In this document: positions 1 to 10,355 of the stretch, piece by piece
Numbering within the stretch: the first letter of the stretch is position 1
Layout: every line of letters starts with the position of its first letter
DNA from: Oceanospirillales bacterium
GTDB lineage: Bacteria > Pseudomonadota > Gammaproteobacteria > Pseudomonadales > Endozoicomonadaceae
Assembly (NCBI GenBank): GCA_004762125.1
Contig: SIHQ01000005.1
Location: 124,001 to 188,000 of the forward strand
Reading direction: 5' to 3'
Length of the DNA stretch: 64,000 nt
Made by a program: the position numbers and the translations under genes
The notes under the pieces: generated by a model
The model's database searches: none
Seen by the model: only the letters and a program-made list of their open reading frames with translations
Told to the model about the DNA's origin: nothing

Positions 1-222
1 GGAATCTGTTCCGGTTGAGGCACAGGCTCAGAGTTTAGTTCGGGAATCTGTTCCGGTTGAGACGAAGGTTCAGGTTCAGGCTCAGAGTTTAGTTCGGGAA
101 TCCGTTCCGGTTGAGGCACAGGCTCAGAGTTTAGTTCGGGAATCTGTTCCGGTTGAGACGCAGGTTCAGGGTTTAATTCAGGAATCTGTTCCGGTTGAGA
201 CGCAGGCTCAGGGTTTGGTTCC
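1..222 (-). repeat. Tandem 42-bp / 54-bp coding repeats
   Basis: Five head-to-tail units start at 1, 43, 97, 139 and 181. Four are 42 bp and the second is 54 bp, carrying an extra PEPE-type 12-bp insert. On the minus strand they encode IPELNSEPxxQPEQ-like units (14 or 18 residues). All lengths are multiples of three, so the frame is kept. The array continues to the window edge, so the copy number is a minimum. Confidence 0.93.
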
Positions 223-1103
223 GGGTCAGGGGTGATCTCAAACCAATCAAACCAAACAATCTCCGGGCGGTGATCCGATAACATTTTGTTATCTTTATCT
301 CTAAAATCAGCAGATTCATACCTGACAGGTACCATCTTTATTTTATTTGAGTTCCGGTAAAAAATCCGATCAATTTTACCTTTCAGTTTCTGAAGCACTC
401 CTAGTGTGTCATAAGAATCGGTCAATCCTGCCTCAGTACTGAACGCACTGTAGAGGTCAGGCATGTTTCCCATGCTGAAATTGAAATCACCAACGACAAT
501 GACTGGATTAACAGCAGAAAAAGTTTTCATGTATTTGAATAACATGGTGGCTTGCTGAATGCGAAAGTCTTTAGCTTCCGAGGTGCCGCCAGACTCCATG
601 TGCACGCTGTATATGTCGATTTCGAATTCGTTATCGTTTTTTCCACGAACCTTGTGTCGGGCAACTGAAAAGCCCTTAGTAGCAAGACAATCACTACCGG
701 CTCCATTGCCGTCGCTGCCGTAGAGATAGCAGATTCCCCAAGGAATTCTGGTGAAATCACGCATGGGGAAACGTGAAAATCGATTCAATCCATCGTTAAC
801 AATATGGCCATTGGCCCATTCGCTCCAGCTGTTTTCCTTGGGTATACTTTCATAAGGAAAATTCGCCGTTTTCTTGATGTCGTCGTGATACCAGAAATCT
901 TCTTGCAGCATGACTAGATCATAATTGTTGAGTTTTTGCCCCAGTGTCGGAAAACGATAAGGATCCAGGTCATTGATCCAGTAAGGCAGACCCGCCACGT
1001 TATAGGTCATTACTGAAAAATTTCCGCGGAGTGTTTCCTGGCCATAACCGCTAGCTGCTGATAAAACTGCCAGAAACAGTAAAGCTTTAAACGATGTTTT
1101 CAT
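1..1103 (-). CDS. Secreted endonuclease/exonuclease/phosphatase-family protein (sphingomyelinase-like), 3' end outside window
   Basis: The gene reads leftwards from the ATG at 1103 and is still open at base 1, so the C-terminus is missing. The product begins with a Sec signal peptide (MKTSFKALLFLAVLSAASGYG). The catalytic domain then shows the EEP signatures VMTYNVAGLP, LQEDFW, a metal/catalytic GDFNF near the middle, and SDHRPE near its end. The VMTYNVAGLP start is typical of bacterial neutral sphingomyelinase/phospholipase C-like members. After the domain (about residue 290) comes a Pro/Glu/Gln-rich tail made of 14- and 18-residue repeats. The probable role is an exported Mg-dependent phosphodiesterase acting on phospholipids, but the family also includes nucleases, so the substrate is inferred. 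The tail could be a linker to another domain beyond the window edge. Confidence 0.8.
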   Translation of the reverse strand, partial: MKTSFKALLFLAVLSAASGYGQETLRGNFSVMTYNVAGLPYWINDLDPYRFPTLGQKLNNYDLVMLQEDFWYHDDIKKTANFPYESIPKENSWSEWANGHIVNDGLNRFSRFPMRDFTRIPWGICYLYGSDGNGAGSDCLATKGFSVARHKVRGKNDNEFEIDIYSVHMESGGTSEAKDFRIQQATMLFKYMKTFSAVNPVIVVGDFNFSMGNMPDLYSAFSTEAGLTDSYDTLGVLQKLKGKIDRIFYRNSNKIKMVPVRYESADFRDKDNKMLSDHRPEIVWFDWFEITPDPEPNPEPASQPEQIPELNPEPASQPEQIPELNSEPVPQPERIPELNSEPEPEPSSQPEQIPELNSEPVPQPEQI

Positions 1104-1287
1104 GGACGGTCCCTGTCTCTGTTATGAGCACTGAGGTTTATCAATTGCTCAGGATATAGCTCGGCTTTCCAGTTAAAATGGCTGGAACAAATACACCTGC
1201 CTGAATGCTTTGACTGGATTCAATGAAAATAGATTCGGCAACAGGCAGGGTTGCTGAATGCTGCAGAACAGGAAGGAGTATCTACCA

Positions 1288-1881
1288 ATGATTCATCTGG
1301 CCTCACAATCTCCACGGCGTAGGGAGCTGCTCGATCAAATAGGTGTGCCCCATACTCTTCTACCCTGTGAGATTGATGAAACACCGGTTGCCAATGAAGA
1401 GCCTCAGGCTTATGTAGAACGTATGGCACGGAAGAAAGCAGAAGCAGGGTGGCAATATGTTAAACAGACAGGGTTGCCCGACTATCCTGTGCTAGCGGCT
1501 GATACATCAGTTATTTTGGGAAAGAAAATTCTTGGTAAACCCGAAAACAGCCAACATGCCTGTGATATGCTGTTGGCATTAAGTGGTACATGCCATGAGG
1601 TTATTACAGCTGTCGCTGTCTATAGTGATCGAAATGTAGAAGTAACTATTTCCAGAACTAAAGTCAGAATGACGACTTTTTCGAAGGATGTAGCAAAAAA
1701 GTATATTGCTACCGGAGAGCCCAATGATAAAGCCGGTGCCTACGGAATACAGGGCTTCGGAGCAGTATTAGTGGACTCCATCGAGGGTAGCTATTCAGGT
1801 GTTGTTGGCCTGCCCCTGAAAGAAACTGCGGAATTGCTGAATACCTTTGGGATATCTCCCTGGCATGCCTCTGGAGACTGA
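1288..1881 (+). CDS. maf: Maf-family nucleotide pyrophosphatase (dTTP/UTP type, YhdE-like)
   Basis: The protein hydrolyses non-canonical or pyrimidine nucleoside triphosphates to the monophosphate and is linked to septum regulation. It is 197 residues, the usual length. Visible signatures are the N-terminal SQSPRRRELL loop, the AADT segment near residue 70, and DKAGAYGIQG near the C-terminus, as in E. coli YhdE. The start at 1288 is chosen because GGAAGGA lies 11 bases upstream; an in-frame ATG at 1258 would put this ribosome site inside the gene. The gene precedes rng, as in many gammaproteobacteria, but mreBCD, the usual upstream partner, is replaced here by the secreted EEP gene. Confidence 0.93.
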   Translation: MIHLASQSPRRRELLDQIGVPHTLLPCEIDETPVANEEPQAYVERMARKKAEAGWQYVKQTGLPDYPVLAADTSVILGKKILGKPENSQHACDMLLALSGTCHEVITAVAVYSDRNVEVTISRTKVRMTTFSKDVAKKYIATGEPNDKAGAYGIQGFGAVLVDSIEGSYSGVVGLPLKETAELLNTFGISPWHASGD

Positions 1882-2016
1882 GGTAGAGACGTATGAAACC
1901 GACTTTCTGACCAACGTCGACTCTCGTAAAACTTTTGGCTCCCTGACGATTTTTCAATAGCTTTAACAATTTCAGACTGGTTGTTGATCATCCAGCCAGT
2001 CCAAAGGTGAAAGGGA

Positions 2017-3492
2017 ATGAGCGAAGAAATTTTGATGAATATCACGCCGATGGAATCGCGCGTGGCATTGGTTGAGAACGGAGTTCTGCAGGAGATCTAT
2101 ATTGAAAGAGCCTGTAGCCGGGGGATCGTCGGAAATATTTATAAAGGCAAGATAGTACGCGTTTTACCGGGTATGCAGGCTGCTTTTGTCGATATTGGTC
2201 TTGAGCGCGCTGCGTTTATCCATGCCAGTGAAATTGCTCCCCGTGCCGAAAAAGACAGTGAAAAAAATAATTCGGAACGACCTATTGTTGAACTGGTTCA
2301 TGAAGGCCAGTCACTGGTTGTTCAGGTGACCAAAGATCCCCTCGGTACCAAAGGTGCCAGACTGACTACTCATATCTCTATACCAGCTCGCTATCTTGTC
2401 CTGATGCCCCACAATAACCACGTTGGTATTTCGTTGCGCATTGAAGGTGTGGAAGAGCGTGAGCGATTGCGAAAGCTGGTTGAAGGGAGTATGGAAGAGC
2501 ACAAGGATCAGGGTAAGGGCGGTTTTATATTACGGACTGCAGCAGAAGGGATTACTGAAGCGGAAGTCGGTGCTGATGTGCTCTTCCTTCGCAGACTCTG
2601 GCAAACCATTGAAGAGTCCGTTAAGGAGAGCAAAGCTCCCGCCACTATTTACGAAGATCTTCCTCTCCATCTTCGGACAATGAGAGATCTGGTGGATCCG
2701 GATATTGAAAAAATCCGAATTGATTCCCGGGAGACCTTTGCCAAAGTATCCAAGTTTGTGAAGAAACTGGTACCTCAGGTTTATGGCCGTGTTGAGTATT
2801 ACCCTGGTGAGCGCCCTATCTTTGATCTTTTTGGTGTTGAAGATGAAATTAACAAAGCTCTGAGTCGTAAGGTTCAGCTTAAATCAGGCGGATATTTGAT
2901 TATTGATCAGACAGAAGCCATGACCACTATTGATGTGAATACCGGTGCTTTTGTTGGTCATCGAAATCTTGAAGAAACCATTTTCAAAACCAACCTGGAA
3001 GCGTCGGTTGCTATTGCCCGTCAGCTTCGGTTACGAAATCTTGGCGGTATCATCATCATTGATTTTATCGATATGGAAGATACCGAGCATCAGCGTCAAG
3101 TGCTTAGAACCTATGAAAAAGCGCTTGAAAAAGATCATGCCAAAACCAATATCACCGGTGTCAGCGATCTTGGGCTGGTAGAAATGACCCGCAAACGAAC
3201 ACGGGAATCATTGGAAAATGTTCTCTGTGAGGCATGCCCAACATGCGATGGCAGAGGAACTCTGAAAACAGCAGAAACTGTTTGTTATGAGATTTTCCGA
3301 GAGATTCTCCGAGCGGTGAGAGCTTACGACAGTAAGAGTTATACGGTGCTTGGTTCAGAGCAGGTAGTGGATCGCCTGCTGGATGAAGAGTCCAGTAATG
3401 TTGCTGATCTGGAAGAATTCATTAGTAAGCCAATCAGGTTCCAGGTTGAGCCTATGTATACCCAGGAACAGTTTGATGTAATCCTTGTCTGA
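2017..3492 (+). CDS. rng: Ribonuclease G
   Basis: This is an RNase E/G-family endoribonuclease that matures the 5' end of 16S rRNA and takes part in mRNA decay. It has 491 residues, against 489 in E. coli. An N-terminal S1 domain (RGIVGNIYKGKIVRVLPGMQ) is followed by the catalytic DNase I-like subdomain (DVNTG and IIIIDFIDME), and the Zn-link cysteines are CEACPTCDGRG. The long acidic scaffold of RNase E is absent, so it is RNase G. It follows maf on the same strand with a 135-base gap, and a strong terminator follows it. Confidence 0.96.
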   Translation: MSEEILMNITPMESRVALVENGVLQEIYIERACSRGIVGNIYKGKIVRVLPGMQAAFVDIGLERAAFIHASEIAPRAEKDSEKNNSERPIVELVHEGQSLVVQVTKDPLGTKGARLTTHISIPARYLVLMPHNNHVGISLRIEGVEERERLRKLVEGSMEEHKDQGKGGFILRTAAEGITEAEVGADVLFLRRLWQTIEESVKESKAPATIYEDLPLHLRTMRDLVDPDIEKIRIDSRETFAKVSKFVKKLVPQVYGRVEYYPGERPIFDLFGVEDEINKALSRKVQLKSGGYLIIDQTEAMTTIDVNTGAFVGHRNLEETIFKTNLEASVAIARQLRLRNLGGIIIIDFIDMEDTEHQRQVLRTYEKALEKDHAKTNITGVSDLGLVEMTRKRTRESLENVLCEACPTCDGRGTLKTAETVCYEIFREILRAVRAYDSKSYTVLGSEQVVDRLLDEESSNVADLEEFISKPIRFQVEPMYTQEQFDVILV

Positions 3493-3531
3493 TATTTAAT
3501 CTGACTGTTAATTTGAATGTCTATCTTACTG

Positions 3532-3568
3532 GATGCCGTCAGACCTGAGCTGACGGCATCTTTGTTTT
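3532..3568 (+). terminator. Rho-independent terminator after rng
   Basis: GATGCCGTCA (3532-3541) pairs with TGACGGCATC (3551-3560) and is followed by TTTGTTTT. It ends the maf-rng transcript, so yhdP has its own promoter in the remaining 110 bases. Confidence 0.85.
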
Positions 3569-3682
3569 CAAGGATTGAGACACTTTCTATTCATCCATCC
3601 CAGGCGATAAATGAATGTTGTTTCAGCTCATGACTGATTTATCGCATTTATATGGTACAAATAATGTATTCAACTGTTTTTA

Positions 3683-6600
3683 ATGGCTTATTCATTTATG
3701 AGGTTTGAGCTTAAGTTCAAACGAATACTCAAGGCAACTTTCATCTGGAGTGGCAGGTTGCTGATGTCAGTTCTGTTGCTGTTGGTTATTGGTGTGCTTG
3801 GTTTTCGGCTTTTTCTAGGACTTGTACCTTACTTTAAAGAAAGTATGGTCACTTACCTGAACGATAAACTGAACACCAGTTTTGTTATAGGTGAACTGGA
3901 TGCCCGTTGGGGAGGAGGGAAACCCTCACTAATGATTCGTGACCTTGCTTTAAAGGGGAAGGATCATGAACAGGCCGCCTTTGAAGTGGATCGCCTGGAT
4001 GCTGTTTTTGATTTAAAGGCTAGTCTGTTAGCACTTCAGCCTGTGTTTTCTTATCTGGAAGCGAATGATATTGCCTTGAGAGTTGAAAGCGACAGTGAGG
4101 ATATTTGGTCCCTGAAAGGCATACAATTTATTAGGGACGACAACAAAGAATTTAATCCGGATAAATTGCTGCAGTTTCTTCAGAGACAGAAGTATATTGA
4201 TGTAACCAACTTTAAATTGGCTTTATTTCCTTTCAATCAACCTCCTATCTATCTTGAACAAAGAAATTTATCTCTAGAAGAAAACGCAGGTCAGAAGAAA
4301 CTCTCAGCATACTTTCTTATGGATGACGGTGAAGTCGTTATCAGGGCTGAAGGAGATGGTGTTGACCGGAAAAAAATGGATTGGTCTGGTTCGATCAGCG
4401 CAAACAATCTTAATTTGGGATTGATCTGTCGATTTTCAAGCAACTGTAACCAGTTCCAAACAGCAAGGGCCAATCTAGGTGTTGACTGGTATTTTAGAAA
4501 AGGAAAGTGGTATCTGAAAGGTCTGGGACATATCTCGGATATCAACTATACAACGGAAAAAGAAGAGACTCCGGAGTTTTCCCTGGTTTCCAAATTTCAA
4601 GTGCGTGGCGATGTCCTGTCCAAGTTCATGAATTGGCAGTTACAACTGAATGATCTGGAACTGCAGCAAAATGATGATTTACTGACCCGCTTTAACCTTT
4701 CTTTGGAAAAACTGCCAAAGGAAGAAACAGAATACACTCTTGATATCGATCAGTTGGCTCTGGAGGAATCCATTCGGTTTTTGAAACAGACAGACCTGAT
4801 GCCCGAAAAGATCAACGAACTGATGAATATTCTGAACCCTCAGGGCAGCCTGAACCGACTATCAGTTCAGTACTTTCCAGAGAGAATTCTGCGAGAACGT
4901 ATGATTCTGTCGTCGAATCTACAGCAAGTTTCAGTTGATGGCTGGTACGGAGCTCCATCGGGTGAAAATATTAACGGCAAGCTCAATATGGGTTTGTTAA
5001 GTGGTTCTTTAGAACTGGATACCACTGATTTCAAGTTAGGATTGACTAGGATTTTTAGGGATGTATGGCGCTATGATAGTGCCAAAGCCAGCCTCAACTG
5101 GGATGTACCGGCAGGCAAAGAATTCTATGTCCTGAAAAGTGACAATATCCATCTGACCGCACCTGAAGGGAATCTCAGTGGTGTGCTTGAATTGGCTATT
5201 CCTCTGTCTAATCAAGGTTCGATCAATTTAGATCTGGATGTCGCATTAGCCGAAGGGGATGCAAATCTCACCGCTAAATATCTTCCTGCAGCCATCCTCT
5301 CCTCACAGCTTGTTGAATGGCTGGATAGTAGTATTAAGGATGCAAAGGTTAAGGAAGGGCAATTCTCATGGCATGGAAGTCTTGATTCCGCTGAAACGGA
5401 TGGTTCCGAGTGGAATCTGTTTTTTGATTTAGAAGATGCCCGTTTCGATTACGATGCTCGATGGCCGGAAGTATATCAAGCTGATGGGCAGGTTTGGGCA
5501 GATACGAACAAGGTGAAAGTTGAACTGGCGTCGGCCAGAGTTTACGAAGCCACACTCAATGAAGTGTCTGCATTGGTCGAATTTGATAAAGGTATCAGCT
5601 TGCAGGCCAGCAGTAGAATCAAGGCTGCGGGTGAAGATCTGACACAGTTATTTACTCAGTCTCCGGTCAGAGATGTGTTGGGGAAAGAGGCTGAAAACTG
5701 GGCTATTCAAGGAGGTTTTGACGGTGCTTTGTCGTTGAATATTCCTCTTGATAATCCTTCTGCCAGTAAGGTCAGTGCTTCTCTTGATACTGAAAACGGT
5801 AGTTTCAGGCACAAAGGGATAGGCCTAACGGTTGACCAAATTAAAGGGAAGATGGACTACAGCTCTGATCAGGGTTTATCAGCTGATAACCTCAAGGCGA
5901 GGCTCTTCGATTTCCCTGTTATTGCGGATATAGAGTCAGAAGTTCGATCAGGGAAATTGCAAACCACCTTCGATTGGAAGGGAAGGGTCTCTGTTGACGC
6001 TTTGCAGCAATGGTTGAAGCTAGATGCATTAAGCATGCTGGAAGGTTATGCCAGCTATAAAGGTGTGCTTACTGTTGGTGGTCAGAACCTGTTAGATCTT
6101 GATGTTCGCAGTGATATGAGAGGGCTGGAACTGGAACTGCCTGAACCTTTGAATATCACAGCAGACAAAACACTTCCTGCCAGGTTGAATTACTCTCTTC
6201 TGGCTGATGGACGACAGAGGTTGGCTCTTCAGTTATCTGAAATTGGTAACACTGAATTGTTTTTTGATCAGCGTTATCAATTGGATTCAGCTTTAGTGAA
6301 TTTTGGTGACAAGCCTGCCCAGATGACACAAAAAAAAGGCAGAGTCGTTATCACCGGGCAAATGGATGAATTGAACCTTGCCCCTTGGTATGAAAAATTC
6401 AAGGGACAACCGGTCGGTGACAGTGAAAAATCGGTATTACGCTGGCTGGAGATCAAGGGCCTGAAGCTGGATCATTTGTTTTATCAGGACTATGAACTGG
6501 AAGGGCTGCAGCTTGATCTTGAGCAGACAGGAAAACAAAATCGTGAATTACAGATTCAGGTCAACAGCAATAACCTGGTAGGAAGTCTACTTATCCCGAG

Positions 6601-7567
6601 AGATACCAGTCAGCCCTATCAGTTGGCTTTGGAAAAGTTACACCTACCTGAAATAGATTCTGGTACAGAGATAGAAGATGAAGAAGAGCGTTTTCTGGAG
6701 AATTTCGATCCTCGCCAGATACCGGATCTTGACGTCACTATCAAAGAGCTGAGGCTGGGGGATAAAAAGTCTGGTGCTTTTTCTGTAGCACTCAGAGATG
6801 CTCCCGGTGGTAAAAAAGCAGAGTCACTGACAGCAGAAATCAATGGCCTGGATGTACAGGGAGATCTGGACTGGCTTTATATCGCAGGGCAGCCCAGTAC
6901 GAGATTTAATGGCAGCCTGTCAGGCGCTGGTATTAAAGAGTTTCAACAGGCCGTGGGGTTGTCACCCTTTGTCTCGGCTGAGCGCAGCAGTATTGATACT
7001 GAACTGAAGTGGCAAGGTAGTCCAGCCAATATCAATATGAGCAGTCTGGAAGGTTTTTTGAGGCTGAAGTTGAAAAATGGCAAGGTTCATAAGCTGGAAG
7101 GTGGTGCTGGAGCGCTGAAACTGTTTGGTATTCTCAATATGGAAGCTCTGACTCGAAGGTTAAGGCTGGATTTTTCAGATCTCTATCGTCAAGGCATATC
7201 CTTTGATCAAATCAAGGGTGTTTTGAAATTTGATAAAGGGTTGGTGAGTTTTGATGAACCGCTAGTGATTAATGGACCCTCATCAGATTTCAAGCTATTT
7301 GGTGAAGTGGATACAGAGCGGAATGATCTGGATGTCAGACTGGTTGTAACTCTTCCTGTGACGTCTAACTTACCGATCCTTAGTGTACTTCTGGGAACGG
7401 CTCCTCAAATCGCTGGCATCATCTATATTGCTGATAAGTTGGTGGGTGACCAGGTAGATAAACTAGCCAGTATTCGTTATCGAATAGAGGGCAGCCTGGA
7501 TAATCCGGAAGTGTCACTGGACAAACTGTTTGCCGGAGATACGAAGAAATCCGACAAAAAGAAATAG
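3683..7567 (+). CDS. yhdP: YhdP family AsmA-like phospholipid transport protein
   Basis: This is a 1294-residue inner-membrane-anchored protein of the AsmA-like/TamB superfamily (DUF3971, TIGR02099). Members span the periplasm and help move phospholipids to the outer membrane. A single N-terminal transmembrane segment (about residues 20-48) is followed by about 1200 residues of beta-rich repeats. The C-terminal part (LPVTSNLPILSVLLG, then a Lys-rich tail) matches the AsmA C-terminal domain. No clear ribosome site precedes the ATG at 3683; an ATG five codons later (3698) is equally possible. Its place between rng and tldD is the conserved gammaproteobacterial order. Confidence 0.9.
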   Translation: MAYSFMRFELKFKRILKATFIWSGRLLMSVLLLLVIGVLGFRLFLGLVPYFKESMVTYLNDKLNTSFVIGELDARWGGGKPSLMIRDLALKGKDHEQAAFEVDRLDAVFDLKASLLALQPVFSYLEANDIALRVESDSEDIWSLKGIQFIRDDNKEFNPDKLLQFLQRQKYIDVTNFKLALFPFNQPPIYLEQRNLSLEENAGQKKLSAYFLMDDGEVVIRAEGDGVDRKKMDWSGSISANNLNLGLICRFSSNCNQFQTARANLGVDWYFRKGKWYLKGLGHISDINYTTEKEETPEFSLVSKFQVRGDVLSKFMNWQLQLNDLELQQNDDLLTRFNLSLEKLPKEETEYTLDIDQLALEESIRFLKQTDLMPEKINELMNILNPQGSLNRLSVQYFPERILRERMILSSNLQQVSVDGWYGAPSGENINGKLNMGLLSGSLELDTTDFKLGLTRIFRDVWRYDSAKASLNWDVPAGKEFYVLKSDNIHLTAPEGNLSGVLELAIPLSNQGSINLDLDVALAEGDANLTAKYLPAAILSSQLVEWLDSSIKDAKVKEGQFSWHGSLDSAETDGSEWNLFFDLEDARFDYDARWPEVYQADGQVWADTNKVKVELASARVYEATLNEVSALVEFDKGISLQASSRIKAAGEDLTQLFTQSPVRDVLGKEAENWAIQGGFDGALSLNIPLDNPSASKVSASLDTENGSFRHKGIGLTVDQIKGKMDYSSDQGLSADNLKARLFDFPVIADIESEVRSGKLQTTFDWKGRVSVDALQQWLKLDALSMLEGYASYKGVLTVGGQNLLDLDVRSDMRGLELELPEPLNITADKTLPARLNYSLLADGRQRLALQLSEIGNTELFFDQRYQLDSALVNFGDKPAQMTQKKGRVVITGQMDELNLAPWYEKFKGQPVGDSEKSVLRWLEIKGLKLDHLFYQDYELEGLQLDLEQTGKQNRELQIQVNSNNLVGSLLIPRDTSQPYQLALEKLHLPEIDSGTEIEDEEERFLENFDPRQIPDLDVTIKELRLGDKKSGAFSVALRDAPGGKKAESLTAEINGLDVQGDLDWLYIAGQPSTRFNGSLSGAGIKEFQQAVGLSPFVSAERSSIDTELKWQGSPANINMSSLEGFLRLKLKNGKVHKLEGGAGALKLFGILNMEALTRRLRLDFSDLYRQGISFDQIKGVLKFDKGLVSFDEPLVINGPSSDFKLFGEVDTERNDLDVRLVVTLPVTSNLPILSVLLGTAPQIAGIIYIADKLVGDQVDKLASIRYRIEGSLDNPEVSLDKLFAGDTKKSDKKK

Positions 7568-7723
7568 TATCAGGGAATCTTCTCAACATACTCTAACCGT
7601 TCGAAAATTATTTCTTGGCAGGAATTCGGCGTTTCGGAATGGACGTCGGATTCCCGCTGCAATAACATGGTTTTATTACCTGCAGTAGCAGGCTATCAGA
7701 TTGACAAAAGGCCTAAAGCATTC

Positions 7724-9163
7724 ATGACTGACATTCTTACACAGGCACAGAATCTTCTTCTGGCACCAGCCAATATCAGTAACAGTGATCTGTCCCGGGT
7801 ACTGGACAGTGTATTGGGACATTCGGTGGATGCTGCAGACCTCTACTTCCAGTCAGTAAGACATGAAGCATGGATGCTGGAAGACAGCATTATCAAGGAA
7901 GGCAGCTTTAACGTGGATCGAGGTGTTGGTGTTCGAGCCATGAGCGGTGAAAAAACCGGCTTTGCCTATTCCAACGAAATCATTTTACCCGCTCTCCAAC
8001 AGGCTGCTGGTGCGGCTAGAAGTATCGCCAGAGCAGGTCAACAACATCAGCTTCAGGCTTGGGGTAGAAGTCAGCCGCTGAATCTTTATAGTATGGATAA
8101 TCCACTGGATTCCTTGAGCAGGGAAGACAAGGTTGATCTTTTAAAAGCCGTTGATCAGGAAGCGAGAAAAACCGACAGTCGAGTCAAGCAAGTTAATGCG
8201 AGCCTTTCCGGGGTTCATGAAGTGGTTATGGTTGCGGCCTCTGATGGCACATTAGCCGCAGATATTCGTCCGCTTGTACGTTTAAGTGTTAGCGTTATCG
8301 TTGAAAAAGACGGTCGTATTGAACGTGGTAGTGCCGGTGGTGGTGGCAGAGGGAGTTATGAACAGTTCCTATTGAACGACACTGGATTAGGTTTTGCTCG
8401 AGAGGCTGTACGTCAGGCTTTGGTGAATCTGGAAGCCGTTGATGCTCCGGCCGGTGCTATGTCGGTGGTGCTGGCTCCAGGCTGGTCTGGTGTTCTGCTG
8501 CACGAAGCAGTGGGTCATGGATTGGAAGGTGACTTCAACCGTAAAGGCAGCTCTTCTTATTCTGGAAGAATCGGTGAACGAGTAGCTTCGCCACTGTGCA
8601 CCATTGTTGATGATGGAACGCTTCCCGGTCGTCGTGGTTCATTGAATATGGACGACGAAGGAGTACCAACTGAATCAACCGTGTTGATTGAGAATGGTAT
8701 TCTTAAAGGGTATATGCAGGACAAGATGAATGCCCGCATTATGGGGGTTAAACCAACAGGTAATGGCCGTCGTGAATCATACGCCCACTTGCCAATGCCT
8801 CGAATGACCAATACCTACATGCTGGCGGGTAAAGATGATCCGGAAGAGATTGTAGCCAGTGTTGAGAAAGGTATTTATGTCAGAAACATGGGTGGCGGTC
8901 AGGTAGACATTACCTCCGGAAAGTTTGTTTTCTCTACCAGTGAAGCTTACTTGATTGAGAAAGGTAAGATCACGACTCCGGTCAAGGGCGCTACCCTGAT
9001 TGGTAATGGTCCTGAGGTTATGAATCAGGTTTCCATGGTAGGTAATGATCTTGAACTTGATCCAGGCGTTGGTGTTTGTGGTAAGGACGGCCAGTCAGTT
9101 CCTGTCGGTGTAGGTCAGCCAACACTCAAGATTGATGGAATTACTGTGGGTGGTACCGCTTGA
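7724..9163 (+). CDS. tldD: Metalloprotease TldD
   Basis: TldD forms a heterodimeric zinc protease with TldE/PmbA that degrades unfolded or modified peptides in the cytoplasm. The protein is 479 residues (E. coli 481). The zinc-binding HExxxH motif is HEAVGH at residues 260-265. The start at 7724 (MTDILTQAQ) fits the family length; an in-frame ATG at 7667 would add 19 residues unlike the family. No pmbA lies in this window. The stop codon abuts the stop of the convergent NUDIX gene with no bases between. Confidence 0.95.
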   Translation: MTDILTQAQNLLLAPANISNSDLSRVLDSVLGHSVDAADLYFQSVRHEAWMLEDSIIKEGSFNVDRGVGVRAMSGEKTGFAYSNEIILPALQQAAGAARSIARAGQQHQLQAWGRSQPLNLYSMDNPLDSLSREDKVDLLKAVDQEARKTDSRVKQVNASLSGVHEVVMVAASDGTLAADIRPLVRLSVSVIVEKDGRIERGSAGGGGRGSYEQFLLNDTGLGFAREAVRQALVNLEAVDAPAGAMSVVLAPGWSGVLLHEAVGHGLEGDFNRKGSSSYSGRIGERVASPLCTIVDDGTLPGRRGSLNMDDEGVPTESTVLIENGILKGYMQDKMNARIMGVKPTGNGRRESYAHLPMPRMTNTYMLAGKDDPEEIVASVEKGIYVRNMGGGQVDITSGKFVFSTSEAYLIEKGKITTPVKGATLIGNGPEVMNQVSMVGNDLELDPGVGVCGKDGQSVPVGVGQPTLKIDGITVGGTA

Positions 9164-9787
9164 TTAATCAAAATCTGTCGGTAGTGCCTCATTAGTATTA
9201 TGTTGGTAAAGCAGTTCGATGTCGGTTTGAATCGTTCTGCCCTGAGACAATTCCGGTAGTTTATCAAGGTGGAAAAAATCGATCTCTGATATTTCTGTGT
9301 TGACCGCAGGTTCGCCACCTTGCAGGGAGCATAGAAATATCATTTTGATAATATGGTGAGGGTTGCGGGGATGGTAAGGATGTCGATGACTATCCCTTAA
9401 CGCCACCAGTTTTTCAGTTTTTACTACATAGCCGGATTCTTCAAAAGTCTCTCGTTCAGCTCCTCTTGCCGGTGGTTCGCAGACATCAGCCCAGCCTCCT
9501 GGTAGAGACCAACAGTGATCATCCCTTTCTCGCACTAATAGAATTTTGTCATCCCTGAAAACTCCAGAGCGAACATCGAGCTTAGGTGTTACATAACCCT
9601 GTTCCGGTAGAAAAAAATGATCAACCTTTGTTATTGGAGCATTGGCAAGGCTCGCGGTCATCTCATGAGCCAGTCTCTGCAACTGATGGTATCGTTCAAT
9701 ATCGAAATCTTCATGACAATAGGTCAGTCCATTCTGGGCAATGGCTCTTATCTGTTCGGCCCATTCAGTCCACTGTAACTGACTCAT
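9164..9787 (-). CDS. NUDIX hydrolase, ADP-ribose-pyrophosphatase-like
   Basis: This is a 207-residue protein with a helical N-terminal extension (WTEWAEQIRAIAQNGLTYC) typical of the NUDIX subfamily that acts on ADP-ribose or related nucleoside diphosphate sugars. The NUDIX box is present at about residues 103-125: GGWADVCEPP followed by RGAERETFEESGY, with the RETxEE metal ligands intact. GGAG lies eight bases before the ATG. It converges on tldD with directly adjoining stop codons. The exact substrate cannot be read from the sequence. Confidence 0.87.
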   Translation of the reverse strand: MSQLQWTEWAEQIRAIAQNGLTYCHEDFDIERYHQLQRLAHEMTASLANAPITKVDHFFLPEQGYVTPKLDVRSGVFRDDKILLVRERDDHCWSLPGGWADVCEPPARGAERETFEESGYVVKTEKLVALRDSHRHPYHPRNPHHIIKMIFLCSLQGGEPAVNTEISEIDFFHLDKLPELSQGRTIQTDIELLYQHNTNEALPTDFD

Positions 9788-9917
9788 TTAAATTCTCCGG
9801 CTGAAACCTATTGTAATGCATAACTCCTATGCATTATCGGCTCTGGTTTGTGCAAAGCCATTAATATAATTTGAACTCAGATATATATGGTTTCCTAATA
9901 ATAATGAGAATGCAGAA

Positions 9918-10355
9918 ATGACGGATATTGCAGAAAAATTGGGACTCCCTCCCGTAGCTCATATCGGTTTTGTTGTATCTGACCTGGAAAAAGCACTGGA
10001 ACAGTACCTACCTTTGTTCGGAGAGTTTCAGAAGCATGAGGTCAAGTTACCACCGTTGATACTTCATGGTGAAGAGCAGGTTTCAGCGATTAATGTAGCC
10101 ATAGGTAAAAGTGGTGATACGGAAATTGAATTAATTCAACCTATCAGTGGTAGAGCCCCCCGTCATGAGTTTATTGAGCAAGGTGGCAATGGTATGCATT
10201 ACCTGGATTTTTTTGTCGATGACATTGATACTGTTGTCGAGAAAGCCAAAGAGCGAGGTTATGAAGACTACTGGAGTGCCCGTTTTGGTAATGGCGGCTG
10301 GATTTATCTGAAGTGGGAAGGTGACTCTTTGATCATTGAAATCATGAAGCGTTGA
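9918..10355 (+). CDS. VOC-family (glyoxalase/epimerase-fold) protein
   Basis: The 145-residue protein carries one vicinal-oxygen-chelate domain: HIGFVVSDLEKALEQY at the start, ELIQPISG in the middle, and GMHYLDFFVDDID in the second half, with metal-ligand-like His and Glu. The layout resembles methylmalonyl-CoA epimerase-type proteins, but the partner mutase is not nearby and the substrate is unknown. It stands alone between a divergent NUDIX gene and a TPR gene. Confidence 0.8.
   Translation: MTDIAEKLGLPPVAHIGFVVSDLEKALEQYLPLFGEFQKHEVKLPPLILHGEEQVSAINVAIGKSGDTEIELIQPISGRAPRHEFIEQGGNGMHYLDFFVDDIDTVVEKAKERGYEDYWSARFGNGGWIYLKWEGDSLIIEIMKR

Noticed and set aside
1-222. Tandem repeats considered as a CRISPR or minisatellite array
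   Set aside because: They are in frame, without unique spacers, and form part of an open coding frame of the EEP protein.
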